This document shows, in pieces, positions 47,104-56,777 of a stretch of DNA of 64,000 bases. The first letter of the stretch is position 1. Each line of letters starts with the position of its first letter. Origin of the DNA: Ascidiaceihabitans sp. Its GTDB lineage: Bacteria; Pseudomonadota; Alphaproteobacteria; Rhodobacterales; Rhodobacteraceae. The position numbers and the translations under genes are program-made. The stretch is from positions 1-64,000 of the forward strand of contig JAOKHV010000008.1 in assembly GCA_028248455.1 (NCBI GenBank), written 5' to 3'. Under the pieces are notes generated by a model, which was given only the letters and a program-made list of their open reading frames with translations, had not been told where the DNA came from and ran no database searches.

Positions 47104-48138
47104 TTGTGGATATCGATGTCAAAAGAACAACCGACCCCAACCTTGCAAGATGTTGCAACTGCGGCAAAAGTTTCCACCGCGACGGTTTCGCGATGTTTGA
47201 ACTTTCCAGATCAGGTCAAAGAAAAGACTCGCACTAAAGTTCTCAAAGCTATCAAAATGCTGAGCTACTCGCCAAACTTTGGTGCACGTGCGATGGCGTC
47301 GCGCCGGACAGACACAATCGGTGCAATTATACCAACAATGGGAAATGCTATTTTTGCTCGTGGTCTGCAGGCCTTTCAAGACGAGCTGCATCTACATGGT
47401 TTTACTATGTTAGTTGCCAGTACTTCTTATTGCGAGGACATCGAGGAAGAACAAATTCGCGCGCTTGTTGGGCGTGGTGCTGATGCCTTACTGCTCATAG
47501 GGCATGCGCGCAGCCCAGAGATCTATCGCTTTCTTGAAGCTCAAGGGGTGCCTGCACTTGTAACGTGGGCTTTTGATACTAACCTATCACGTCCTTCGAT
47601 TGGCTTCGACAATCAGAAAGCTATGTGCAGAATGGCTAAGAAAGTGATCGATTTAGGCCACAGAAATCTCGCACTAGTTTCGGCGGAAACTATCCTGAAC
47701 GACCGAGCAAAGGCGCGCCAATTGGGACTAGAAGACGCGATGGTTGCAGCTAACCTTTGTGCTAAAACGCTACATATTGTGAAGACAACGTACGGTATCG
47801 AGGAAGGCGCAACTGCGTTTGAACAGGTGATGAAAGCAGCACCTCAGACAACTGCTGTTTTTTGCGGTAATGATGTTTTGGCTGTGGGTGCCTTGCGAAG
47901 GGCACGAGAGTTAGGTTTTAAAATACCACAGGATGTATCCATCATCGGCTTTGACGACATTGAATTGGCAGAAATCGCCTATCCTGCACTTACAACTGTC
48001 CACGTTCCTCACCGTGAGATGGGGCGCAGGGCAGGAGAGGCACTGATAAGACTATTAAATGAAGGGACGCAAATCGAAGCTGTTGAACTTGAAGCGAACA
48101 TAGTTTTTCGCGATACACTTGCCCCTGCTAGAAACTGA
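47104..48138 (+). CDS. LacI-family transcriptional regulator (divergent from DHPS/TRAP operon)
   Basis: HTH 'TLQDVATAAKVSTATVSRCLNFPDQVKEKTRTKVLKAIKMLSYSPNFGARAMA'; GntR-like LacI-family sensor domain. Confidence 0.94.
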   Translation: MWISMSKEQPTPTLQDVATAAKVSTATVSRCLNFPDQVKEKTRTKVLKAIKMLSYSPNFGARAMASRRTDTIGAIIPTMGNAIFARGLQAFQDELHLHGFTMLVASTSYCEDIEEEQIRALVGRGADALLLIGHARSPEIYRFLEAQGVPALVTWAFDTNLSRPSIGFDNQKAMCRMAKKVIDLGHRNLALVSAETILNDRAKARQLGLEDAMVAANLCAKTLHIVKTTYGIEEGATAFEQVMKAAPQTTAVFCGNDVLAVGALRRARELGFKIPQDVSIIGFDDIELAEIAYPALTTVHVPHREMGRRAGEALIRLLNEGTQIEAVELEANIVFRDTLAPARN

Positions 48139-48312
48139 GCCCTTGTTGCGCCTTTGGCGAGAAGAGCGTCTTAGAGGCGTGATAGGGTTGGGCGGCCGAT
48201 TGAAAGTTTTTTTAGAAACCCAAACCATTTAACCTGTGGGTACAGCTTAGTCTTGAATTTGGAAGCCAGAGCGTTACGTCTAGCAAAACGGAAAAATAAA
48301 TGGATGAAATAG

Positions 48313-49062
48313 ATGAAGCATTTTGGGTCAATTTTTTCTGCGTTAATGGCTGTCATTTTTTCAGTTAACGCGTCTCATGCTGAGGAAAATTCAAATTTTT
48401 CCGTTGGGTTAGTTGCCGTCTCTGGAAGCTCAATTTATTCTAATGATAAAACTAGATCAGCCTTCATGCCATCCCTCAGCTACAATTCTGAAAAAATTTC
48501 AGTTAGCTTAGAAAAGGGGTTGTCTTACAAATTCTTTGATGGTGGAAAAGTCAGCTTAGCAGCTTCTATAAGGCCCAATCTTAGGCCCTATAAAAGCAGC
48601 TATTCGACTGATTTATCTGGGATGGAAAGAAGCAACTTTTATGACGGAGTTCTAAATGTGTCATACGAGCTATCCCGCGGGCTGAAAGCTAAGTTGGCAA
48701 TCGGAAAAGAACTCACAACAGAACACAATGGAAATACTGCTGACTTATCACTTAGCCAATTCGTTCCAATTTATGGACAGCCAATTATTTTGACAGCAGG
48801 GGCTAAGTGGTATGATGGAAAGCGTGCAAACTACTTTTATGGCGTGAACTCCAGTGAGGTCTCTAATCAACGTCCGCGATATGCGCCTGGTAGTGCCACT
48901 TTACCCTATCTGTCTATAAGTACCTTTCGTCCGATCAATGAGCATGTAAATTTGTTTGCGAATGTTAATTTCAACTTCTTTCCCAGCAATGTAGTTAACA
49001 GCCCAATTGTTGAGCGCAAAAGTTCAGCATCTGTTGTTATCGGATTAAATTATGATTTCTGA
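48313..49062 (+). CDS. MipA/OmpV-family outer-membrane protein
   Basis: Signal peptide; beta-rich repeats ending in 'SASVVIGLNYDF' (terminal aromatic). Confidence 0.78.
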   Translation: MKHFGSIFSALMAVIFSVNASHAEENSNFSVGLVAVSGSSIYSNDKTRSAFMPSLSYNSEKISVSLEKGLSYKFFDGGKVSLAASIRPNLRPYKSSYSTDLSGMERSNFYDGVLNVSYELSRGLKAKLAIGKELTTEHNGNTADLSLSQFVPIYGQPIILTAGAKWYDGKRANYFYGVNSSEVSNQRPRYAPGSATLPYLSISTFRPINEHVNLFANVNFNFFPSNVVNSPIVERKSSASVVIGLNYDF

Positions 49063-49166
49063 TTAATAACTTCATTCCTGTGTTTGACGCCAGCGCCTAT
49101 GGGTCCAAATAGCGTTATTTGCTAAGAAAGTGTTCTTGGCTCATCGTAATCACTGACGAGCGGAAG

Positions 49167-49356
49167 ATGAGACAGACAACTGGGACACTTAAAAGCCCTG
49201 GCGAGAAGCTGGTCAAAGATATCAAACGCGCCACGCGCAAGCATTATTCATCCGAAGAGAATATCAGGACCGTCCTGGATCCTGGATGGGCTGCGCGGGG
49301 AGGACAGCATAGCTGAGCTGTGCCGTCGTGAAGGCATATCAAAGCGAGGCTCAGCC
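49167..49356 (+). pseudogene. IS3-family transposase OrfA fragment, frameshifted
   Basis: 'KSPGEKLVKDIKRATRKHYSSEENIRTVLD' continues after a frameshift as 'GLRGEDSIAELCRREGISKR'. Confidence 0.72.
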
Positions 49357-49456
49357 TCTCCAGTAATTTTAATGGCTGAATTAGAGAAGTCATACGGTTT
49401 GAAAATTTAATAAAATAAATTAAGCTGGTGAGGGAACCTAAGAGTTAACGGACGTT

Positions 49457-49753
49457 ATGATAAGCAGTTTTGAAACAATCCTTGCGCTTAAAAAGCTTAT
49501 GCTTCTTATGGAAGTAGACCTCGGCATAGACGCTCTAAGTGACGATGCAAAAACTTTATTGGTAGCTATCTCTGATGTGCAAAATTCGGATGGTAGTTTC
49601 ATAAGCTACGCTGCGCATAATCATGAACTGACTAAGCAGATGCCTCACGCTTCATATCATCGTGCGCTGAAGGCACTTATTGATAATAAGTTCATCAAAT
49701 TACACCCTGAGTATAAAAAGTCTCATTATGTTTTAATTGCGAAAAATTCGTAA
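49457..49753 (+). CDS. Hypothetical small protein, possibly winged-helix
   Basis: 98 aa; 'LSDDAKTLLVAISDVQNSDGSFISYAAHNHELTKQMPHASYHRALKALIDNKFIKLHPEYKKSHYVL' looks helix-turn-helix/wing-like. Confidence 0.5.
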   Translation: MISSFETILALKKLMLLMEVDLGIDALSDDAKTLLVAISDVQNSDGSFISYAAHNHELTKQMPHASYHRALKALIDNKFIKLHPEYKKSHYVLIAKNS

Positions 49754-49878
49754 TGCTCTGAATATCAGCATCAAAACAACAAAACACACAAGCGTCCCTA
49801 AAGTGTCTCCAATCAGAAACGCTAACATTGTGAAACGCAGAGCAATAATGGGCCACAGAAGCGGCTGCGTATTGCAGT

Positions 49879-51508
49879 TGTAGCGGAGTAAAATTCCGCC
49901 AGTTTGTGTCCTTCGTTTAGTCGGAGGGCGGGAGATGTATTCTGTGGATATTTATAGTCGTGTGCGCCGTGCCTGTTTGAAGGACGGCATGTCAGCTCGA
50001 GAAGCGGCGCGTTATTTCAACAAGGATCGTAAGACGATCGCGAAGATGCTGCGTCATGAGCTGCCTCCCGGGTATCGCCGCTCAGAACCGCCACATCGTC
50101 CAACCCTTGATGCTTATGTTGGTGTCATCGATGAGCTGCTGCGCTCTGACAAAGCCCTGATCAAAAAACAGCGTCACACGTCGAAGCGCATTTTTGAACG
50201 ACTGCGTGACGAACATGGGTATGCTGGCAGCCTCACGACGGTGACTTATTACGTGCGTGAACAAAAGCGGCGCACCAAAGAGGTCTTTGTGCCGCTGTCG
50301 CACCGTCCAGGCCATGCGCAGGTGGATTTTGGAGAGAACCTTGGTGTAATTGGTGGCGTGGAATGCAAGATCCACTTCTACGTGATGAGCTTACCACATT
50401 CTGACGCGGTATTTGTGAAGGGGTATCCAGCCGAGACAACCGAGGCGTTTTGTGATGGCCACGTCTCGGCCTTTGCTTTCTTTGGCGGCATTCCTCAATC
50501 CATTCTCTATGACAACACTAAGATCGCTGTGGCTCGCATTTTAGGGGACAGGACGCGCGTCCGCACGCGTCGGTTTACAGAGTTGCAATCGCATTACTTG
50601 TTTGATGACAAGTTCGGCCGGCCTGCGCGGGGCAATGACAAAGGCAACGTTGAGGGTATGGTTGGATACACCCGCCGCAACTTCATGGTGCCTGCGCCGC
50701 GCTATGCCAGCTTTGATGATTTGAACGCACATCTCGAACAGAGGTGCTTAGAGCGTCGGGGCGACAAACTGCGCGGCCACAACCAAACCATTGGCGACCG
50801 CCTCATGTTGGACTTAGAAGCCCTAATGGGATTGCCCGTCGCAGAATATGAAGCATGCGATCATGTCAGCACACGGGCCACGTCGATCTCGATGGTGCGT
50901 TACAGGAGCAATGATTACTCAGTGCCGGTGGCTTATGCCCACCACGATGTTCACGTGCGTGGGTTTGTGCATGAGGTTATCATTGGATGTGGCAACGAGA
51001 TTATTGCCCGTCACAAAAGATCTTACGCGTCAGCGGATATGATCTTTGACCCGCTCCACTTTTTGCCCTTGCTTGAACAAAAGGTGGGTGCTTTGGATCA
51101 GGCCGCGCCTTTGCAGGGTTGGGATCTTCCGGATGCCTTCGCCACGCTGCACCGGTTGCTTGAGGCCAGAATGGGCAAACCAGGCAAGCGGGAATACGTC
51201 CAGGTCCTGCGCCTTTTGGAGACGTTCGAGATGAGCGTTGTGCAAGGCGCAATCCAGCAGGCCATTGATATGGGGGCGATTGGCTACGACGCGGTAAAAC
51301 ATCTTGTGCTGTGTCGGGTTGAGAAACGGCCACCACGGTTGGACTTGGACTTCTATCCCTACTTGCCAAAGGCCAACGTCGGCACAACACGCCCATCCAG
51401 CTACTTGAGTCTGATGGGGAGGACTGCGGCATGACCCAAGCCCCTCAGATACTTTTGCGGCATCATCTTAAACAACTGCGTCTCCCAACGTTCCAAGGCG
51501 AGTATGCC
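49879..51508 (+). mobile_element. IS21-family element, truncated by IS3 insertion (istB mostly lost)
   Basis: Left end about 'tgtagcggagtaaaattccgcc' (tentative), istA intact, istB only 26 codons (MTQAPQILLRHHLKQLRLPTFQGEYA) before the IS3 end. Confidence 0.82.
49935..51434 (+). CDS. istA: IS21-family transposase IstA
   Basis: 'YSRVRRACLKDGMSAREAARYFNKDRKTIAKMLRHELPPGYRR', 'HAQVDFGENLGVIGG', 'ILYDNTKIAVARILGDRTR'. Confidence 0.95.
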   Translation: MYSVDIYSRVRRACLKDGMSAREAARYFNKDRKTIAKMLRHELPPGYRRSEPPHRPTLDAYVGVIDELLRSDKALIKKQRHTSKRIFERLRDEHGYAGSLTTVTYYVREQKRRTKEVFVPLSHRPGHAQVDFGENLGVIGGVECKIHFYVMSLPHSDAVFVKGYPAETTEAFCDGHVSAFAFFGGIPQSILYDNTKIAVARILGDRTRVRTRRFTELQSHYLFDDKFGRPARGNDKGNVEGMVGYTRRNFMVPAPRYASFDDLNAHLEQRCLERRGDKLRGHNQTIGDRLMLDLEALMGLPVAEYEACDHVSTRATSISMVRYRSNDYSVPVAYAHHDVHVRGFVHEVIIGCGNEIIARHKRSYASADMIFDPLHFLPLLEQKVGALDQAAPLQGWDLPDAFATLHRLLEARMGKPGKREYVQVLRLLETFEMSVVQGAIQQAIDMGAIGYDAVKHLVLCRVEKRPPRLDLDFYPYLPKANVGTTRPSSYLSLMGRTAA

Positions 51509-51565
51509 TGAGCCTCCCCCTTTGAAGTGGTCCGACCCTATAGTTAGGAAAACGGAGGACCAGAG

Positions 51566-51844
51566 ATGGCCATTAAGAGACCCAAGCCTGAAGAGATTGT
51601 CGTGAAGTTACGGCAGGTTGAAGTTCTGATGGGGCAAGGTATGCCCCGGATTGATGCAATTAGACAGATCAGCGTGACTGAACAAATCTATTACCGTTGG
51701 AAGAAGAAGTATGGCGGAATGGGCACGGAACAACTCAAGGAACTGAAGCGGCTACAGAAAGAGAACGAGCGTCTGCGTCGTGCGGTTTCTGATCTGACAT
51801 TGGATAAGTTGATCCTGAAGGAAGCTGCATCGGGAAACTTCTGA
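51566..51844 (+). CDS. IS3-family transposase OrfA
   Basis: '[52 protein letters not shown]...[27 protein letters not shown]'. Confidence 0.94.
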   Translation: MAIKRPKPEEIVVKLRQVEVLMGQGMPRIDAIRQISVTEQIYYRWKKKYGGMGTEQLKELKRLQKENERLRRAVSDLTLDKLILKEAASGNF

Positions 51845-51921
51845 GCCCCTCACGTCGGCGGGCCTGCATTGACCATGTTCGTAGTGAGTTCAAGGTTTCT
51901 GAACGACGTGTTTGTCGCGTT

Positions 51922-52692
51922 TTGGGTCAGCACCGATCCACACAACGCCGATTACCACGTGGACGCGCTGACGAAGAACGTTTGGTCGAGGACATGATCG
52001 AGCTGACGCGCCAGTACGGTCGATATGGCTACCGTCGGATCGCAGCCTTGTTGAGAGATGCTGGTTGGCAGGTAAATGACAAACGTGTCGAACGGCTTTG
52101 GCGACGTGAGGGGCTTAAAGTGCCAATGAAACAACCGAAGAAAGGCCGGCTCTGGCTGCATGACGGGTCGTGTGTCCGCCTCCGTCCTAAGTATCGTAAC
52201 CACGTTTGGTCGTATGACTTCGTACACCACAGAACTGACGACGGCAGAGCCTTTAGGACGCTCAATATCTTGGATGAACACAGCCGGGAATGCCTGGCGA
52301 TCCGGGTGAAACGGAAATTGAATTCGAACGAGGTGATAGATGCTCTGACTGACCTGTTCATCCTGCGGGGTGTGCCTGCTTATATTAGGTCTGACAATGG
52401 CCCAGAGTTTATCGCCGAGGCCGTCAGGAATTGGATCAAGGCGGTTGGGGCAAAAACTGCCTACATCGAACCTGGATCACCCTGGGAGAACGGGTACTGC
52501 GAAAGCTTCAATGGGCGAATGAGGGATGAATTGCTGAACGGCGAAATCTTCTATTCCCTGCGTGAAGCCCAAATCATCATTGAAAGATGGAGGAACCATT
52601 ACAACACCAAACGCCCACACAGTGCATTGGGTTACCGCCCACCTGCGCCAGAGGCCATCGTGCCCATGGACCAAAGGCCAATCATGCACTAA
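51922..52692 (+). CDS. IS3-family transposase OrfB (DDE integrase core); probably expressed by frameshift from OrfA
   Basis: '[30 protein letters not shown]', '[19 protein letters not shown]', '[26 protein letters not shown]'. Confidence 0.94.
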   Translation: MGQHRSTQRRLPRGRADEERLVEDMIELTRQYGRYGYRRIAALLRDAGWQVNDKRVERLWRREGLKVPMKQPKKGRLWLHDGSCVRLRPKYRNHVWSYDFVHHRTDDGRAFRTLNILDEHSRECLAIRVKRKLNSNEVIDALTDLFILRGVPAYIRSDNGPEFIAEAVRNWIKAVGAKTAYIEPGSPWENGYCESFNGRMRDELLNGEIFYSLREAQIIIERWRNHYNTKRPHSALGYRPPAPEAIVPMDQRPIMH

Positions 52693-52824
52693 CTTTCAAA
52701 TTGGACCACTCAAGTGGGGCTGCTCAGTGTGATCAACTTCATTTTTGTGTCCTTTCGATAAGTCACAATATGATAGCAGTTTATTTTTTTTCTGATCGTT
52801 ATCAATAGCTATAACTTAAAAGTT

Positions 52825-54141
52825 TTAACTATTAGCATCCTTATTCAGCCACTCACCGCAATGCTTACACTTGATTGCTTTTTCTTTGATGTCTTCTGCG
52901 CAGAATGGACAAGAAGTTGTCTGGTCTGCTTTGATTGCTGCAGTCTTTTTTGCTGTTCGACCACTGTGCAGATCAGCGTTTAGTCGAGGGCTGACTTTGC
53001 TGTAATGTTTGTCTATCATCGTCGTGCTGTTGCCAAGTTGCTTTGCAAGCATATGAGTGCTCATACCTCGTGATAGATCTTGGGTCGCATAGTAGTGTCT
53101 CAGACTATAAAGCGTCCGCTCTTTGTCGTCTGCTCCACTCTTCATCGATAAATTATGAAGTAAAGCGTTGAATGCTCTGTTCAAGTTAAAGACCGTCGCA
53201 CGTTCGCCAAGTCTGTTTACAAAAACAAACTCGTCATTCTTAGACTTGAGTAAATCGTCAATATCACTGAAGTTTAATTTTGGGTTTAGTTGGCTCTGGC
53301 GTAGCAAGATATCTGCTAGACTATCGCGACCAATGAGTGATCGACTGTTTGTTTTACCGTCTACGCTGAACTCGAGATATTTCTCGTCATCTTTTTTATA
53401 CCAATCGATATGTCGCCAACGAAGATTTAACGCTTCAGTTCCATGTCTGATCCCAGTGTTCGCAAGAACCATGACATAGTTTCTGAGTGTTTCTCTGGTT
53501 GCCGCAGCTTTCGGTCTTGATGTCGTAGTATGAAAATCTCTTAAATTACGAGTTAATCGATTATATTCAGCGTTTGAGAAACTACCTCTGCTTTGAGTAG
53601 CAACACCTTTGTTCAGCAGGGTAGGGCGCATCGCTTTCGTAATCCAGCCATTCAACTCTGCTTCATCGAGCACCTTATTGAGTGCTGCATTATGATTGTT
53701 GATCCCTGATTGTGAGAACCGCTTTTCATGTTTTTCGTCTCGCCAAGTGTTAAACTCAGTCAGTGCTTTCAAGTTGATTTTATTGATATCTGTATTTGCA
53801 AAATATGGAATGAACCAAACTTTTAATGCGGATATGTAATCATTATACGCTGACTTACCCAGACCAGCGTCTAGGTCGTCATTCATGCGCTTTATCGTAT
53901 GCTCTGCAGCATGACGGAACTTACGAGTAGAGGCGGGTAGGTTGTTGGCAATTCTTGCTTCTGTTTCGTAGTAGATTTTCAAAGCAATTTCTTTTGCTAA
54001 TTCTAGGTCAGCTGTCTTTGTGCTGCGTCTGATATTTGTACCATTTTCAAGTGATAACCGCGCATACCAATTATCGCTGTTTTCTCGTTTATCAAGAACC
54101 AGTTTTTTGTGTATGGAAATTGCTTTGACGCCAGCACTCAC
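52825..54141 (-). CDS. Tyrosine recombinase/integrase with C-terminal zinc ribbon
   Basis: 'ANTGIRHGTEALNLRWRHIDW', 'YSLRHYYATQDLSRGMSTHMLAKQLGNSTTMIDKHYSKV' (R..HxxR..Y); C-terminal 'CPFCAEDIKEKAIKCKHCGEWLN'. Confidence 0.92.
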   Translation of the reverse strand: MSAGVKAISIHKKLVLDKRENSDNWYARLSLENGTNIRRSTKTADLELAKEIALKIYYETEARIANNLPASTRKFRHAAEHTIKRMNDDLDAGLGKSAYNDYISALKVWFIPYFANTDINKINLKALTEFNTWRDEKHEKRFSQSGINNHNAALNKVLDEAELNGWITKAMRPTLLNKGVATQSRGSFSNAEYNRLTRNLRDFHTTTSRPKAAATRETLRNYVMVLANTGIRHGTEALNLRWRHIDWYKKDDEKYLEFSVDGKTNSRSLIGRDSLADILLRQSQLNPKLNFSDIDDLLKSKNDEFVFVNRLGERATVFNLNRAFNALLHNLSMKSGADDKERTLYSLRHYYATQDLSRGMSTHMLAKQLGNSTTMIDKHYSKVSPRLNADLHSGRTAKKTAAIKADQTTSCPFCAEDIKEKAIKCKHCGEWLNKDANS

Positions 54142-54298
54142 ACTTATCTCTCTACTTTCTCATCTACCTGATTTTATTGATGATACTGGTAGGAGTGCAG
54201 GAATCAATGAGAAAACTGTCCACGGACTGTGTATGAATTGTGTATGAGATTTTTCGTGTGTTTTTAGAGTAATTAATCATTTAAGTGATTGATTTTAT

Positions 54299-54372
54299 TG
54301 GAGGCGAGTACGAGAATCGAACTCGTGTACACGGATTTGCAATCCGCTGCATAACCACTCTACCAACTCGCC
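54299..54372 (-). tRNA. tRNA-Cys (anticodon GCA)
   Basis: Minus strand ggcgagttggtagagtggttatgcagcggattGCAaatccgtgtacacgagttcgattctcgtactcgcc-t-cca; cloverleaf pairs, U73 discriminator, encoded CCA. Confidence 0.95.
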
Positions 54373-54517
54373 GCCAGGGTAGTACGAGAGGGATTAGCCC
54401 AATTGATTTGCGCCTGCAAGGCCCCCTATGCTCAATTTGCATCAAGCTGACATTGCCGTGCGGGATCAGATGTGGCACATCAGGGCTCAAATAGAAATTG
54501 ACGAACGAGTTCAGCAG

Positions 54518-55171
54518 ATGACAGACTTTGCGATGCGCCGCACAATGATGGTCGACACACAGGTTCGCCCTTCAGATGTGACTAAATTCCCAATCATCGA
54601 TGCGATGTTATCGGTTGCGCGTGAGGACTTTGTCCCCACAGCACAAAGAGAAGCGGCTTATATGGGTGAAAACCTGCCTTTGGGCGGTGCCCGTGTGGTT
54701 TTGGAGCCACGTACTCTGGCAAAAATGCTGGATGCTTTGAACATTCAAAACAACGAATTGGTTTTGGATATAGGCACTGGATTCGGGTATTCTTCGGCTG
54801 TTGTGGCACATATGGCCGAAGCCGTTGTCGCTGTTGAAGAAGACGAAGCGATGGTGGCGGATGCCCAAGAAGCTTTGAGCACAGCTGGAATGGACAATGT
54901 GATTCTCCATACAGGCTCGCTGACAGCAGGCGCTGCGCAGCATGGTCCGTACGATGTTGTGTTGGTCCAGGGCGGAGTTGAAGAAATTCCTGCAGCTTTG
55001 TTGGACCAGTTGAAAGAGGGGGGCCGCATCGCGGGTATCTTTATGACGGGTGCCCTTGGTGAAGTTCGTGTTGGTCACAAGATCGATGGTAAGATGAATT
55101 GGCGCATGTCCTTCAATGCAGGTGCGCCTGTCTTGGATGGCTTTGTGCAGGCGAACAGCTTTAAATTATAA
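54518..55171 (+). CDS. pcm: Protein-L-isoaspartate O-methyltransferase
   Basis: 'MTDFAMRRTMMVDTQVRPSDVTKFPIIDAMLSVAREDFVP', 'LVLDIGTGFGYSSAVVAHMAEAVVAVEEDEAM'. Start moved to MTDFAMR. Confidence 0.9.
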   Translation: MTDFAMRRTMMVDTQVRPSDVTKFPIIDAMLSVAREDFVPTAQREAAYMGENLPLGGARVVLEPRTLAKMLDALNIQNNELVLDIGTGFGYSSAVVAHMAEAVVAVEEDEAMVADAQEALSTAGMDNVILHTGSLTAGAAQHGPYDVVLVQGGVEEIPAALLDQLKEGGRIAGIFMTGALGEVRVGHKIDGKMNWRMSFNAGAPVLDGFVQANSFKL

Positions 55172-55274
55172 TCTTTCGTTTAGGACGGAGTTTAATCACG
55201 TTACTGTTTGAGTGGCCTGTTGTCCGAATCTCTGACCCGCTGTAATGTTGGCTCAGGCAAGAGTGGTATAACAA

Positions 55275-56123
55275 ATGTCAGACCCAGTGACGAATATAGA
55301 AGTTGAAGATGTGTTGTCGTCTATCCGTCGATTGGTTTCGGATGACAATCGTCCGTCAATGAAAGCGGCTGCAACAGTAGCGCAATTCTCAGATCGATTG
55401 ATTTTAACACCTGCTTTGCGTGTTGCAAATGATCAAGGCGAAGTTGTTGCAGAATCTACTATTCAAGCATGGTCCGAGTTTGGTGCTGATCCTGAAGGCC
55501 ACGATGCAAATAATGCGGAAACATCAGAAAACGGCGACGATACGGGTTCCGAAGAACACGTTTCAGATGATACCGAAGCGACCTTTAATCACTCTAAAGA
55601 AAAATTGCATGAAGATGTGGCCGAAAAAGCTGCTGAACCTGCGCCAGAGCCCTTTGTTTTGGAAGCGGTTGTCTGTGACGTCGCGCCGAAAATCGATGGG
55701 CCGTCTGAAGATGCTGAGCCAGATTCGTCAATAAACGAAGCTGCATTCTTTGCTGGTCAGACCGAATCTCTGACATCCAAAATTGCAGCACTTGAGGCGG
55801 CCATTGGTAAAACAGACGACCAGTGGGAGCCTGATGACACTGGTGGCAGTGACTACTCCGGCACCGAAGCTCCATCAATGAAGTGGGGCGATGCTGCAGA
55901 AGTCAGCTTTGATGAAGATCCTGAGGCTGACTCTACGATGCAGCACAGTGGGATTGCTTCGTCTGCTGATGGGATTTTGGATGAAGAAGCTCTTCGTGAT
56001 CTTATTAGCGAAATTGCACGCGAGGAATTGCAGGGCGCTTTGGGTGAACGTATCACTCGCAATGTGCGCAAACTGGTGCGCCGTGAAATTCGCAGTGCTC
56101 TCATAGCGCAAGAACTCGAATAA
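55275..56123 (+). CDS. DUF2497 (PopZ-like) family protein
   Basis: N-terminal 'VEDVLSSIRRLVSDD', acidic middle, C-terminal 'ILDEEALRDLISEIAREELQGALGERITRNVRKLVRREIRSALI'. Confidence 0.85.
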   Translation: MSDPVTNIEVEDVLSSIRRLVSDDNRPSMKAAATVAQFSDRLILTPALRVANDQGEVVAESTIQAWSEFGADPEGHDANNAETSENGDDTGSEEHVSDDTEATFNHSKEKLHEDVAEKAAEPAPEPFVLEAVVCDVAPKIDGPSEDAEPDSSINEAAFFAGQTESLTSKIAALEAAIGKTDDQWEPDDTGGSDYSGTEAPSMKWGDAAEVSFDEDPEADSTMQHSGIASSADGILDEEALRDLISEIAREELQGALGERITRNVRKLVRREIRSALIAQELE

Positions 56124-56170
56124 CCTACTAAAAATCAGATGGACTTTAACGTTTTTGACTGCCTGCGACC

Positions 56171-56620
56171 TTGCGCATTCTAGGGGCTGCTGTGATCGGG
56201 GCGATTTTACCTGATGTGTCGTTGTCTCTGATGGGGGGGCTGATTCTGTTGAAAATCCTGCCCGAGACTGTGTTTGGTGAACTGTATTCTTCAGATGCCT
56301 GGCAGATGGTTTTCGCGATCGACAACTTGTTCCTTATTTGGCTAGGATTTTTTTGCGCTGGCCATTTGGAGGCGCAGCCAATGGGCTATCGCACTTGCGG
56401 GTGCAGCGCCTCTGCATTTGGCGTTGGATTTTCCATTGCATCACGATGATCGACGTGCCCAATTTTTGGCTGGCTTCGTGGTGGGTGTTCGAAAGCCCCA
56501 TGAGTTACAGGGACATAGATCAAGGGGCACGGTGGGTTGCCTCAATTGAGGATTTTCTGGCCCTTATTGCATTTGTGATGCTGTGGCTGCGCAAAGCACC
56601 TTGGTGGGTGATTGGCTAGT
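56171..56620 (+). pseudogene. Frameshifted integral membrane protein (metal-dependent-hydrolase/'CobQ-annotated' type of Rhodobacteraceae)
   Basis: Frame 1 'RILGAAVIGAILPDVSLSLMGGLILLKILPETVFGELYSSDAWQMVFAIDNLFLIWLG'; later frame 'WVFESPMSYRDIDQGARWVASIEDFLALIAFVMLWLRKAPWWV'; these read as one protein split by frameshift(s). Confidence 0.6.
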
Positions 56621-56715
56621 GCATTCCGATGGTACTGGCCGAATTGTGGCTCGTGCTTCAGTGGCTGTTCATCTTCCAGAAATAAATAGTCGACAAAATT
56701 CGCGTCCTACAAATG

Positions 56716-56746
56716 AAAAACGCGCCCGAACAAAGGGCGCGTTTTT
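56716..56746. terminator. Bidirectional Rho-independent terminator
   Basis: aaaaacgcgccc-gaacaaa-gggcgcgttttt; 12-bp perfect arms with A/T tracts. Confidence 0.85.
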
Positions 56747-56777
56747 CAAAATTAATCATAGCAGTTAGATCAAACTA

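Larger units (their letters stand above)
51509..52726 (+). mobile_element. Complete IS3-family element (IS407-like OrfA/OrfB)
   Basis: Terminal IRs tgagcctccccctttgaagtggtccga and (revcomp right end) tgagcagccccacttgagtggtccaat; OrfA and OrfB inside. Confidence 0.92.
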
